Below are positions 25,201-39,021 of a stretch of DNA of 64,000 bases, piece by piece. The notes beneath the pieces were generated by a model. That model was not told where the DNA came from and searched no databases. It was given only the letters and a program-made list of their open reading frames with translations. How positions within the stretch are numbered: the first letter of the stretch is position 1; every line of letters begins with the position of its first letter. The DNA is from Diphasiastrum complanatum (Eukaryota; Streptophyta; Lycopodiopsida; Lycopodiales; Lycopodiaceae): assembly GCA_029204225.1 (NCBI GenBank), contig CM055100.1, forward strand, positions 22,128,248-22,192,247. The letters are read 5' to 3'. Position numbers and translations under genes: made by a program.

Positions 25201-28200
25201 ACCAGTAGTTCACCATGGGCCTCACCAGTCCTATTGGTGAAAAAGAAGGAGGGGTCTATGCGTCTTTGCGTAGATTACAGAGCCCTCAATAAAGTCACAA
25301 TTAAGAATAAATACCCTATGCCTCGGGCAGACGAGTTGTTTGATCAACTCGACGGGGCTAAGTTTTTCAGTAAAATAGACCTTAGATCGGGATATCATCA
25401 AGTCCGTATAAAATCGGAAGATGTCTCAAAAACAGCCTTTAGGACTCGTCACGGTCATTATGAGTTTAAGGTGATGCCATTTGGGCTCACAAATGCTCCA
25501 GCTACCTTTATGACCTTGATGAACAGTGTCCTCAGACCATACTTGGGTAAATTTGTAGTCGTATTTTTAGATGACATCCTCGTTTACAGCAAAACCAGGA
25601 AGGAGCATCTAAAACACCTCAGAAAGGTGTTTCGACTGCTCAGAAAGCATAAGCTTTATGCTAAACAATCCAAGTGTGAATTCTTCGTTGAAGAAGTAGC
25701 ATATTTGGGTCACATTATCTCTTCAGATGGGATTAAGATGGACCCAAATAAGGTTAAAGCCATACTCAGTTGGCTGAGACCTCAGAATATTTTGGAACTT
25801 CAGATCTTTCTTGGTCTGGCGGGATATTACAGACGATTTGTCAAGGAATATGCTCAGATAGCAGTCCCTATGACAAATCTTCTTAAGGGGAAGGGAAAGG
25901 AGTTCATTTGGGAGTCTGCACAACAGGAGAGCTTTGATGCTCTCAAAACAGCCTTAGCTACAGCACCAGTCTTAAAAGTCGTCGACCCCAATCAGCCATT
26001 TGTGGTCGAAACAGATGCTAGCGACTTTGCAGTAGGCGCTGTGCTAACTCAGGGTGGACGACCAGTTGCGTTCGAGAGTAAAAAACTCGAGCCAGCTCAG
26101 ACTAGGTACAGTGCCTATGAAAAGGAACTCTTTTCTATAGTCCATGCCCTTAAGACTTGGAGGCATTATTTGTATGGTGCCAACTTTGAGGTCCTGACAG
26201 ACCATGAGAGTCTCAGATACCTTTGCAATCAACCTGAGCTTAGAGGTCGGAAAGCTCGTTGGGCAGAGTTGATGCAAGAGTTTGACATGTCTATCAGATA
26301 TAGGCGTGGAAAATTCAATACAGTAGCAGATGCCCTTAGCAGAATGCCTATGATAAACGAGCTGAGTTTTACTCAGATTCGTAATGAGTTACTCGAGTCC
26401 TTGAGAGGGAAATGCCAGCATGATGCATTCTTCTCTATTATCTGGAACTCAGTCCAGAACAGACAGTTACAGACTCCAGAACCAGTTCCCGGGGCTGGTG
26501 CCAGTTCATCCAAGAATACGGCAACTTCCGTTGAGGATGATGATGAGTCCGAGTATACGTCGTCAGATGACGTTGAGGATTCTGAGCCTGTATTACCCAA
26601 GCAAACCCCAGTGGTTGAGGGTCAGTTGACTCAAGGATTCAAATGGAAACAGTATTCCATTCAGGATGAGTACTTGCTCTATAGAGATAGAGTATGTGTC
26701 CCCAATTCAGAGGATTATAGGCAGCAGGTCCTATATGAATGTCATGACAATCCTAGCGCGGGACACCCAGGCATACAGAAGACCTATGAGCTTCTTCATA
26801 GGCAATTTTTCTGGCCCAGTATGAAAAAGGACGTCCACCAGTATGTAACCAGTTGCCAGAAATGTCAAGTAAATAAAGCAGAGCCTTTAAAGGCAGGAGG
26901 GTTGTTGCATCCCTTAGAAATACCAGCTGGTAAATGGGAGAGTATCTCCATGGATTTTATAGTAGTCCTGCCTAGAACCCAAAAGGGTAATGACGCTATA
27001 TGGGTCACAGTTGACCGTCTGACCAAAATGGCTCATTTTATTCCGACCAAAACAACCGTTAGAGCTCCAGAGTTAGCAAGGTTGTTTGTAGACGGGCTAT
27101 TTAAATTGTACGGTCTACCTTCCGGCATAGTCAGCGACCGGGACAGTAAGTTTACTGGAAATTTTTGGAGGGCAGTATTCCATCATCTCCATACTAAACT
27201 TAATATGAGTACCACCGACCATCCACAGACGGACGGTCAAACAGAAAGGGTAAATCAAGTGCTGGAGGATATGCTTCGTGCATACGTCAGCAAGAGGCAG
27301 ACTAATTGGGAGGAGTATCTCTCGATATTAGAGTTTGCTTACAACAGTACCAAACATTCAGCTACGGGATACAGCCCATTTATGCTGATGTACGGTTTTC
27401 AGCCACGCTCACCCACAGCTGTAGGGTTTAAACAAGAAAAAGTTGAAGCAGCCAGAAACTTTTTAGAAGACCTAAACCAGATGATAGAACATGCTAAGCG
27501 TAGCATTAGACAATCCCAGGATCGAGCCAGGCATTATGCAGATCCACACAGACGGGATGTGCAGTTCTCCACTGGTGAGAAAGTCTACTTGAGAGTCCCA
27601 GTTGACTCTAAAACCCTCAAATCAGGAGTGTGTGCTAAGTTGTCTCCAAGGTATTGTGGTCCCTTTACCATCAGTAGGAGACTAGGCGAGGTCACCTATG
27701 AACTAGAACTCCCACACAGCAGTAAGGTTTTTCCAGTTTTTCATGTAAGTCAGTTACGAAAAGCCTTAACCAGATCAGATAATCTGGTAGGGGACAGTGT
27801 TCTAGTTCTCCCATTGGATCCTCAACAACCTCCACATGAACCAGAGGAAATTCTTGATAGTAGAGAGACGCAGACTCGTCATACTCTATACCGAGAATAT
27901 TTGGTTAAGTGGAATGATCAGCCTGTTGAGAATGCCACTTGGGAAAGAGGCAGCGTCCTTCGCAAGATTTTTCCAGACTTTGTCTTAGAGGACCAAGACG
28001 GTTCTTAAGGGGGAGGGAGTGTTACGAGCTCGTAACCAGTGCCGAACCCTAGGGAACACAGATAGGTCAGATACCACAGTCAGGGTCGTGTCCAGTGTAC
28101 ATGACCAACAGGGCAAGACAGTGTGAGTAGTGTGCCCCAGCACGGTCCATAGCCATGGCGGGCCTAACACAGCCTAGGGACCCTGTCAGCAGGATAGGGC

Positions 28201-29110
28201 CCCCAGTTGGGTCCCGACGTGCAGTCGGCCACGTCAGTGCCACGTGGTTTTGGGATGAACTCCAACAGCAACACAGAAAGGAAACAAGAATTCTGTCACA
28301 GCTGCAGCAGAACAAAATGGGATGATCGGATCGCAGGATGAGAATTTTTGAGAGACACTCTTTGTGAGTTAAAGCCTTCTCAATCTTTTTCTCTGCATTT
28401 ATTTTTGCCACAAGGCGATAAACAAAGACCTTGTGCTTTTGACCAATTCTGAATGCTCGGGAAATTGCATGTCGTGCTATAGCAGGAATCCTCCAAATTT
28501 ACTTTCCTCAGACGCCAAACCAATCTAAGGACAGACAGGGATCAATACATATCCCTGTCAATGAGGCCTCTAGCTTCATTCTAATATTTGTACATGTCTT
28601 CTCAGGTAATCCAAGTGCCTTATGTTGTCCGGGCATAAGTTTCAAAAAAATTGTGAAGTCACAAATGCCAGGCAAGTTTTCTAGAACTTCTCCTTTATAC
28701 CAGTTAACAAAGCCTCCTTTATCCAAGGTTCAGGTTTAGGGGATTATCATTTTGTACAGTTCGTTATTCAAGGTTCAGGTCAACCAGATTCTAAACAAAT
28801 TTTGCCTTCAGTTTAGTTGGACTTGTTGCTGCTTTGGATGTTAAAAACATAGGATTTGAACTGTGCTTTGGATAATCGAGGACTTTTTATTTTAATATTC
28901 TCTGGGTAAGGGTGGTCTTGAGTGTATAATATATATTTCTAACAATCTGAGGTGCGGTAGCTCGAGTCTAAACACCATCACAAGAAATGGGGTTACATTA
29001 GAATAAATATGCTGAACTTCAATCATATTCAGAAAAGTATGAGCATGGTGGAAGAGTCTTGAAATTGAGTATTCAAAAATGTAAACATACACTGCAAAGG
29101 AGCTTATATC

Positions 29111-29168
<58 letters not shown>

Positions 29169-31841
29169 ACCAGAAGATTTTTGGGAGAAGTATCCTCGTG
29201 TTCTTTGTGCATGGGAAATGCCCTTCATCTAAAAAACTTTTAACCACGTTCTTCTCTACAATTTTATGGGCTTCATACAGGTTGTGTAAAGGAATTGGCT
29301 TCACTGCCCATTTCCTTATCTCGGACACCCAAGGAAGTTGCATGCCTTCTGGGGGCAGTGATCAATACCCTTTCACCTGGATATTTGGCCAAGAAGATTT
29401 GTAAGAAAGCAATGGTCAAAAACGTCTTTCCAGTGCCTAGGGATGACAGGAGAGGCAGGATAGTAAACATCACTGGAGAAATTTATCCTAGCAAATTATG
29501 TGGTCAAGCATAGCTTGATCAATATGTATTCTTGTAGTTTTACTTCTCCTGGATGAACTTCAACAGCTTACTAATTACTTATGCTACAACTTCATATCTA
29601 AACCCTAAACCCTAGACTTACACGCTACTATGTCTTATATGATGAGATCAGTTTTTGCCTGGAGGAACTTCAACAGCTTACTAATTACTCATGCTACAAC
29701 TTCATCCCTAACCCTAAACCCTAAACCTACACACTACTATGTCTTATGTGATGAGATCGGTTTCTCCTCGGATGAACTTCAACAGCTTACTAATTACTTA
29801 GACCGGGGCTCTGAAACATCTTCTCAATTGGGAAGATCAACATCTCAAGAAGGACCAGTTGTGACTCCACTTCCAAGATTGCATAAGAACACACAAACAA
29901 AAATGTTCTTCTGCTGAAGCTTTCTTTAGAATTGCAGTTTTACTTCTCAATGAAAAAGGGTACACTCATTTGTATTCCTTTCACATATTTGCTTGAATCA
30001 AGAAGTTCGTTTTTCCTCAAAAATATATTACCTCCAGCACTAATTGGATTGAGAAAAAGTGGGACGAGGATCCTCATTAAATGTACTGTCAAAAGGGTCG
30101 ACTAATACTGTCGAAAGGGATGCTGTTGGATTGAGAAGAGAGCTTATTATGCTTCAAAGGTCCACATCTCTCTCTCTCTCCATATTGAGGACTTGGCTTG
30201 GAACTCAAAATTCGGTCGACCTCACAAGAAAAAGGTGGACAATTTTTCAAATGCAGATTATGAGGGTGCAAACTCAAGGTGCTTGTTGCCATTTCTGGTG
30301 AAAACGCTCCTTTATTTTTGTCACACTTCAGACTTATGGAAGAGCTCGAACTTTCTTCCTGACTAACTGAAGGCTTGTACTTTTCATCATCATCAGAATC
30401 TTGCTCAACAATATATTTGATATCCTTCTTTTGGCTGTTTGTTAGCTCGCGTGGTTGCCTAAACCAAACAAAAGGTCAACATTTTTGCGTGTTTTGAGGT
30501 GCTTGTGTGGTGTGCATCCTCGATAACATAGCTTGAGGAAAACAATTGCAACAAAACTGTTGCTCACAATTTTAAACTCCAAGGTGGTCCTTTGGAACTT
30601 TGATATTCTCTTTAGCAGGTAAAGGTATGCTTTCGTGGATTAGAGGTTGCAGGTCTGGTGAGCACTAATCTCTTTGAGGTAGCGCTGCCTCTACTGGGCT
30701 TTATAGCTGCGTCCCGGAAGATGATGAACACCTCCTGCTAAAATCGCACTTGAGACAGTGAAGAACCACCGTTTTCTGAGGAAGATAACTACTTCCAATC
30801 GCATCTGAGAGAGCTATAGAATCAACACATTCCAGAGGCAGAAGCTCCTTTGCTGTCAGAGCGCTGCTAGAGGAGGCAGAATTTACCTACATTCCATTGC
30901 TGCCAGAGGAAGCCAAAAGTTACTCATTTCCATCGTTGACAGAGCGTTGACAGAGGACACAAAAAGCTACTCATTTCCATCGCTGACAGAGAAGAATGGG
31001 CATTCTGTTTCTGCCATCCATCGCATTTTGGACTAAAGGGTTTGTCAATAATCAGAGGCAGAACACCTGTCTGTCTGCCATTGCATTTTAGGAGGCTCGC
31101 TCCTTCTATTGCACTTCAAAGGAGGCTTGCTCCTTCTGCTTCATCGCACTCCAAAGAAGGTTGCTTTTCTTGGAAGAGCCATCGCAATCTGGGCTATAAG
31201 CCAATTCTACCTGGGGAAGCTCCATGGCTCCCAAGAAAAAAGGGGGTGCCCCTACGCCCCCCCCCCTCTATTCACCTCTTCTCCTCCTCCATCATCTGAG
31301 ATGGAGGGGGATGCTATTTCACCTACAACAATCCCACCGTTGGTGCACTAGAAGGCATCACTGGTGCACCCTCTATTTTCACTGACAATCCACTTGATAA
31401 GCAATAGCCATATGCTCGATATATATGGCTACATACTATTGGTTCATTATTGGGATTACCTCAGGAAATTTATATGGCTGTATGTTACTTTGCTCCACAG
31501 ACTTCAGTGTTTGCTGAATTTGGTGGGGACCCATTTCAGGCACTCTTAGATGATATTGCTGTTTTTTCTCAGCAGGGCTACATTCTATTAGCAGGAGATT
31601 TCAACGCCCGTACTAGCTCCAGACAGACAAAACCCGGATGCGTCTGGTTTTTTTTTTTTTTTTTAATTTTTTAAAAAATTAAAAAAAGAAATGGCGTTTG
31701 ACCCCCAAACGCATTTGTTTTTTTTTTTTAAATTAGAAAAAAAAAATTGGACGCATCCGACCCCACTTCCAGGGGTCGGACACGTTCGGGTCCAGATGCC
31801 GGACGCAGACGTGGGCATTCTGGCCCGGACCCTCATCCAAT

Positions 31842-31901
<60 letters not shown>

Positions 31902-34900
31902 TAGTGTCCCTTGGTACCGCTGACATGGTATCGCCGGTACCATATCAGTGGTACCGCTGGTACGGTACCGCCCTGGGATCCGCGGTACCAAGGCGGTACC
32001 ATTTTTAATATATATATATATTTTTTAATATTTTTAATATTTAATTTTTGCCTACTACTTACCAAACCAGGTCAAAAAAATGGAAAAAACAGGGGTTCTG
32101 GGTGTAAAAAAGAGGGTACAGTACATGGTGCAGGGGACTGGTGCAACAACACATGGGCACTGTGGGTGAGCAGACCATGGGGCCAATGGGAGAGCAACAC
32201 AAGGGGGGAGCATCACATGGGTTTAGGGTACAGAGGCACATGGAGGGATGATGGGGATCCACATGGCCAGTCAGGCTGTGGGGATAAATAAGCACTCAGA
32301 ATGCCATTGTGATCGGCATTTTCAGAGGCTGTGAGAGAGCTAGTGATAGACAGTGAGAGAGCAATCAAGAGCCGGTGATAGGCTGTGAGAGGCTGTTTGA
32401 GAGCCAGGGTGCTGTGAGAGGGTGTTCGAGGAGCAGGGTGCTGTGAGGAGAAGGTCGATCGAGATGGCAGAGCGCATACCACCAAAGCCCGAGAGAGAAG
32501 CCAGGAGGAAGCTCGAGGAAGATATCCGAAGGCACAACGAAAGACATCGGAAGCAAGGGGCAGACATTGCAGAGATGTTGCGACAGACTCGGGAGAGACA
32601 CCCAGAGCTGCAGATCCCCACCCCCGCTGTGGCCTCTGCCCCTGCTGTCGAGCTGGATTTGGATGAGTAGATCGGAATGAACTTCACACGGCGGCAGCTC
32701 ATCATGGTCAGGGAAAGGGCGGCCAGACGTCGGGCTAACTAGGAGGCAGAGCGAGAGCGACAGAACAATGCACCTGACGAGGGCGAGGAGTCGGTGGAGG
32801 ATCAGTAGGCATGTTTAGAATAGATAAGGTCCAGCCGTATATGGCGGACTGTTGCTATGTAATTTTCGGCAATTTAGGGTGCGGCAAATAACTAGATAGC
32901 TGCTTAAAAAAAGGACAGGATATGTAAAGTTATCTTGATACAATGGTAGAATGAATACATAGTTGTTTTTTGTACAACGCGAGCCTGGTCAAGTGAAATG
33001 CAATCTCTGTATTTTTTTAAATGCGAATATGATACATGTGTTTGTGAAATGCAGTTTGGGGTGTAGGTGTAATTGTTGTGCTCATTATGTAGGTGCATTT
33101 ATGTGAAGCTATCATTCAATTCAATCGAAATTAGTTGAAAATAAGATTCACACACGCACATAGAATTTGACATAAAATTGAAAATACAGCATCACATGTA
33201 CAGAGCGACATACGCACAATGTGCAGCAAATAAAGTACGCCAAACACTGTATATAATATGAAAAATGATTTGAGTACAATGGTAGACCGTCTGCTAGAGA
33301 CAAACTACTGAAACTAAAATAACAGAGCCACAATCAATGCTCTCGCTCTGACTGAGACGAATGCTCCGGAGACAACTCAGGGCCCCGAGCTGACTCTCGC
33401 AGCCGATATCTCTGCATGTCTGGAATTGGCATGGGCTGTGTGTCCGAGGAGGAGGACTCCTCACTAGCATCATCCCAGTCTGCCTCCGCATCAGCCCCCA
33501 AGCAAGCCAAACCAACAACACCTCCTCCAGCTGGCTGTAATCCTCCACCTCTAGCTGTACCTGGAACCTTGCGTGGTCGTCCTCTCTTCCCTGGCAGTTT
33601 CTGTGCCTTGCCTTTCTTGTTCGGTGCACCCTTGGGCCTTCCTAGTCTCTTGCGGACAAGAGGAGCTGTCAATGCCTCGTCAACCCCATGCAAATCACCT
33701 GGCTGGCTAGGCTGGGCCCAAGCTGAGGCCGGCTAGGATAGGGAAGCAAAAGAGGGAACTCCCTGTGCACCTGAGCGAGGATGAGCTCGTGGAGTGTGTG
33801 CCTGTGGGGCTGCTGCAGGTGGAGGAACTGGCTATGCAGGAGGCAAGTATAGCGGCGATATGTACTGAAAGGGGCGCTGCGGTGGCCGGTACTGGTACAT
33901 CATGGGTGCTGCCAAAGGGGGAGCCAATGGAGTAGGTGCTGCCAAAGGAGGAGGATGTGGAGTGGGTGCTGCTACTGGAGGAGCAGCTGGAGGAGCCACT
34001 ATGGATGTGGGAGCTGCAAGAGAAAACCTGGGCACAGATATCCTGCCATGACGACCTGCTGCTGCAGAAGTGGATGACGATGGAGAGGCTGCAGGCCTGA
34101 ATGGCATCGGCGGCAATGGAGGAGTTGTTCGACGCACGTATACCCTCTGAGGAGCTGGAGGAACTGTAGACACCTCGTGCGGCTGCTCTGGCTGGGACTC
34201 TGTGTATGGCATGCTGGCAAGAGATGAAGGGGGTGCTGTCTTTGACACTCGACATCTGCTGAGCCTCTGAATCCAATGTGGGGCATCCGAATACAAATGC
34301 TCTGGGCTCTGGGCCTCATCCTGTGCACCATCCCCTGAATCAACCCGTGCCTCATCCCGTGCCTCATCATGTGCACCCTGTAGACCCTGCATGGCCTCCC
34401 AATCTGTGCAATCAAAGTCATTAGAGGCCTCCTCTGGTGTGCTATCGTAGTAACGGCCATGACTCTGTACTGCACGCATCCAAACATCTGCGGGACCGGC
34501 ATCTAAATCACTTTGCCCTCTATCAAGAGCCTTCTCCATCATGTCAACATAGGTAGGTATGCCACTGGGCCCCCCTGTGTGCCTTGCCTGTCTCCCGGTA
34601 TAACCTGTGCCATGTGCCCCACCTCTGCCACGTGATGCACCTGTGACCCCTGCCCGTGGCGTGTGCCCTGCACCTGTATGGTCTGCCTCATCCCTCTTTG
34701 AACTGGCAAACACAACCCTAATGGGCTCATCCTCATCATGCTCATCCTCTGACACTGGCTCATTTGCCTCATACAAAGGAGGCTCTTTGTGCTCAAGCCC
34801 AAGCTCTCTCTTTCTCATCTCAGCAAGCTCCCTCTCTCTCTCTCTGCCATCAACTGTGTGCCCAAGTCATCTGCAGGCATGGGATGGACGCTGTCCGTAG

Positions 34901-37900
34901 GCAAGTCAACCTGGCGCTCCAAATCAGATATCTTCGTCTGCAAGGTCAAAATATTGCGTGTCAGGACAACAACTTGGATAAAAAATGGCAACCTACATTT
35001 TAGTGAGACGTAAACCAACATGCTATGGGGGAATAGCCCATCACCTGCAATGCGCTCGTAATGGTCGGTAGTCTCCTGGCGAGACGTGCGTTAGTGCTAC
35101 AGAACAACCGCTCTAGCTGACTCACTGACAGCCTGTTTTTTCTCCTTGTGTGAACTAGGGCCCACGCTCACACACGGAGGCAGCGCAATCCTGTGGTACG
35201 TGCAATGAAATGCTTCAGCACGTGCACGGGTGGAACGTCAACGAAATACAGCAAGGGAGGATGAAATGAGATGCATACTTGAGAAAGGACACGCAGTGCA
35301 AAACGCTGTATGGAGGGATAGGTGCTACCGAACATAGTCCACCAGGTAATGGGGAGCTGCCTCTCTGGATCCTGAGCAGCTGGGTGACCGAACGTGCCCA
35401 TGCCGAAACAAAATGCAGCTAGCAAACTAGCAAACACTGAAAAGATAAAGCACAATTTCGCTTACCTCTTTGGCTGCAAGATGGGTAGCTGCAGGAACTG
35501 TCCGATCCGGTCCATGAGCTCATACACCAGTCCAAGTGTGGACCCCTTGCTGTCAGCCATGCGGAGCACAATGTAGAGTGGTCGAAGCAGTCTTGACAAT
35601 GTCTGTGCATCCCTCCAGAACTGGTCTCCCCTCAACGTGGAAGAGTAGTGCTCCCCATCCTTCGTGTGCTGAAACATACTGGCATGCCAAAGATCACTAG
35701 CAACCATCTGTAGAAGCTGTGCCCTGCACCTGATCAGACGGTCGATGACCACCAGGTCGAATGCAAAGCGTGTGGGGGCTGGCTTACGGAGGTCCAAATG
35801 GCTGAACACCCGGAACCTGACAAGAACACGCCTCTTCCGGGTGACAAAAGTCACTAGGAAGAGGGCCTCGCCGACGATGGCTCTAACCCAGGGAAGTGGA
35901 CCTATGTCCCCCATCAAAAGGTCTATGTCGTGCGCTGCACAGGGGGTATGGACGATGTGAGGGAACTCTCTCTCTAGCAGGACACCCATCTGAACGCAGT
36001 TGGTGGCATATGTGCGGCTGGTGCGCGCTGCGAATGGTCTTTTGCACAAGGGCTCTACCTGGTGGGCGACGGGTGGTGGACCTCCAGCACGGTGCACCAA
36101 CCGTGACATGAATGGATGATGACGCGACAGGCTGGGCACTAGTGGATGCATCGGCTGTAGACGTGGAATGGGGAGAGTGGGATGCACTGGCAGGGATGGG
36201 TGCAGCAGCATAAGTGGGGTGCAGTGGTGGAGGGGCAAGATCTGGCATGGGATACGAAAACTGCTGGCTAGGGAGATCATCTGGATGGGAAGGGAAAGAA
36301 GAAGGGATCTCATCCACATCCTCGAAGGCCTCGTCAGTAGCATCCTGGGCCTGCTCGGGTGGCAGAGAATCCATGAGAAAATCGTAAACATCGGCAACGC
36401 ACGATCTTCTAACCGGTCTTGTTGCTCTTGTCGGCAACCCGCCTGACAATGTCTACGTCGTGCACCATTGCGATGGAGAAAACTAGGGAAGGTATAGCTG
36501 GAAGGATGGATTGCTTGAAAAAAAACAGCAGGGTTCACTGTTGGAGAGAGAGGCTAAAAATGGGCGAAGGCAGGGCGAAGCAAGTCAGATGCAGGGCAGG
36601 GCGTTGCGAGGGCGAAGGGCGACGCAAGGGATCGAAGAGTGCTTGGGCCGTGGAGATGGAAAAGCAAGGGATGCAAGAAATGCAGCGGTATGCAAGGTCC
36701 GGACAAGAAAAAGAGACTGGTCCGTCAAAGTATCAGCATCGGAGAAATGAGTCAGGAGGTCAGATAAGGCTTCCTTGTACATAGGAGTGTTTTGAGGATT
36801 ATAGCGGTATACGGTCTTTTCGCCAGGATTTAATGTACTAGTACATGGGGTGTGAAGAAGGCCAATAGAGAGAGAGAGAGGTATGAGTGGTCAGACAGGG
36901 TGGTACGGTGAACCAAGAAAGATGAAGTGTAGGGGAGGAGAGACGACAATCCCATGAAATAGTCAACAACACTACTCCCTCCACTGTGTGGAAAACAAGT
37001 AAAGTCACCTGAATCAGGCCACTATAGTAAGCCATTATAAATGGCCAATCCACGAGCCTCTCCCAACTGAAGCATCTGCTCTCCATATGCAGTAACTGGA
37101 CCCGCCGCATTTGCTGATCGTTGCCGAAGGCCAAGATCATCCCGGTCTAAAGCATGTATTTGCTGTGGATCGTCCTATGCTCTATGGAACTCTGTCTGCC
37201 TGGATCCAGTCTTGGCATTAAAGTCGCCAGCTAAAAGAATATAATCCCGCCCCTCATATCTGATGATGTCTGAAGAGATATCCATGTAAGGTGACTCCTC
37301 ATCTGATGTGAAAATTGATGTGTCCGATGGAAAATAACAAATGGCCAGAAAGAGGTCACAGTTCAGTCCCATCAAAGTACGGTCCACCTGAATCCAAATG
37401 TAGCGAGCTCGCTCATCTGTATGCACCAACTCGACCCAAGGCCGGATGAAGTCGCGGACTAAGCAGGCCACCCCACCAGAACCCCGATCCGTCAATGCTC
37501 TCGTCGACCTCCGAAGTGCAGAGTACCAGCAAAACTCGCAACAAACGGTAGACCTCTTTCCAGACTCTCATGTGTCTGGGTGAAAAGTAAGAGATCACCC
37601 TCCGCACAAAAATCTCTAAAATCGCCGGCAGTAGCTGAAGAGTGAATGTCATTGCAGTTCCATAACCTCAACCGCAATGCTCGAGAAAGAACCCCCGAAC
37701 CGCTACCTAGTCCGAAGGGCCTTAATCCCTATTTGTCAGGATTCAGAGTATCAATGTATCGAGCCTTGCCATCCCGATAAATTACCCTCTTCCCCAAAGC
37801 TTTTGCCTCACTGAATGCTTTTTCCCAATCCGCAACCTGCATGGGAGTGAGATCATCATCCATAAATATAAGTGTACCTCTAAGCTTGGCTTGCAGTTTG

Positions 37901-38980
37901 AGGGTTGCCCTTCTCTCTTCTAAATTTGTGAAGCGAACTATGAGTGTAGAAGGGTCTCTCTTGGTTCTCCAAGCTCTATCCATCCCATCGGAGTGGTGGG
38001 AGGGTGTGCTTGAAAGAAAGCTGGCTGCTTCGGTCATTGGATCGTTGGTGTCTTCAACTCCGCGGACTAATATTCAGGGATTTGTATTCTCGCATTCGCT
38101 CTTCGGATATGGTGGCTGAAATGACTCGGTTGAAGGATGGTGTACCCTCCTTAACATCCTCCTTGAACAGAGAAGCCCATGATTTCTTCTCAGCCCTATG
38201 TTGCTCTATCTTCTCTTCCAACTCTTGAATCTTTGTAGGTTCTCCTTGTTTACTTATTGCTGCCTCCAAAGAAGTAATCCGGGTTAACATGATCTCTCGT
38301 TTAGCGGCCATAGATTGAATGATCGTTTGAAGCTGTCCCATTTCCTTTCGTAGAGAGGTGGATTTGTTTTTATTTGCTCGATGTAAGAGAAAATGTATTG
38401 CTCAAATGACTTGGCAGGTGTATAGATCTCAGGTATCGAGAAAGACGAGTGAGCAGGTGGAGGGCCAAAAGTGTGGACTGTAGGCAACATTGTCTCATCC
38501 TTCATCTTGCGGAAGGCTCCATCTATAACAGCAGTAGTACCATCATTAGGGCTCTGAGCAGCATCGGAAGCAGTTGCAAAAGGATTGGAAACAACAGTGA
38601 TGGCCTCTGTAGCGCTGGTGGACAGCGAGAAAGGTACTTTTGCAATGATGGGATCTGCAGCGCTGGTGGACAGCAGAGAGTACAAAAAGTGAGGAGCATT
38701 GTACGCATACGGATTTATTTACTAGTAAAAAGAAAAGAAACTAGCATATCTATCTCTCTATCTCAAGAATAAGTATTATGTGACCAAGTGGCATTCTGTG
38801 TCCGCGTCCAGCGCCCGGACTCGGACACGGGGTCAGACGTCCATATTTTTTTTTTGCTAAATAACACTAAAAAAAATTTTTTAAAAAAAAAAGGACGCGT
38901 CCGGACCCCCAGACGCACCCCTGACACGTTCGGGTCTGGACACGGACGCGGATGCGTGTTCGGACGCACCATCCGCTTCC

Positions 38981-39021
<41 letters not shown>

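Larger units (their letters stand above)
22070..28247 (+). mobile_element. Ty3/gypsy chromovirus, coding-intact, 3' LTR truncated
   Basis: 5' LTR 22070-22427, tRNA-Met primer site, 0.8 kb leader, one gag-pol frame of 1592 codons, polypurine tract, and the first 228 bp of the 3' LTR. It is inserted in the tail of hAT copy C. The shared LTR part looks identical by eye, so the insertion is recent, yet the right flank is not copy C but an SNF2 pseudogene. A deletion therefore removed the LTR end and the rest of copy C. Confidence 0.92.
31900..36690. mobile_element. hAT-like two-gene transposon, copy D (internally deleted)
   Basis: Left end CATAGTGTCCCTTGGTACCG after (TA)n with GGTACC/GGATCC palindromes, one subterminal repeat unit, TATA-like box, GTGAGAG repeats, ORF1 and convergent transposase. 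Sequence 5' of the transposase resembles copy B to about 36680, where LINE sequence begins, so the right terminal repeat is missing. Confidence 0.83.
36690..38720 (-). mobile_element. L1-type LINE fragment with RRM-type ORF1
   Basis: Minus-strand ORF1 followed 52 bp later by the start of ORF2 (endonuclease domain), cut in ORF2 near 36690 by hAT copy D. No reverse transcriptase is present. Several frameshifts. Confidence 0.78.
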
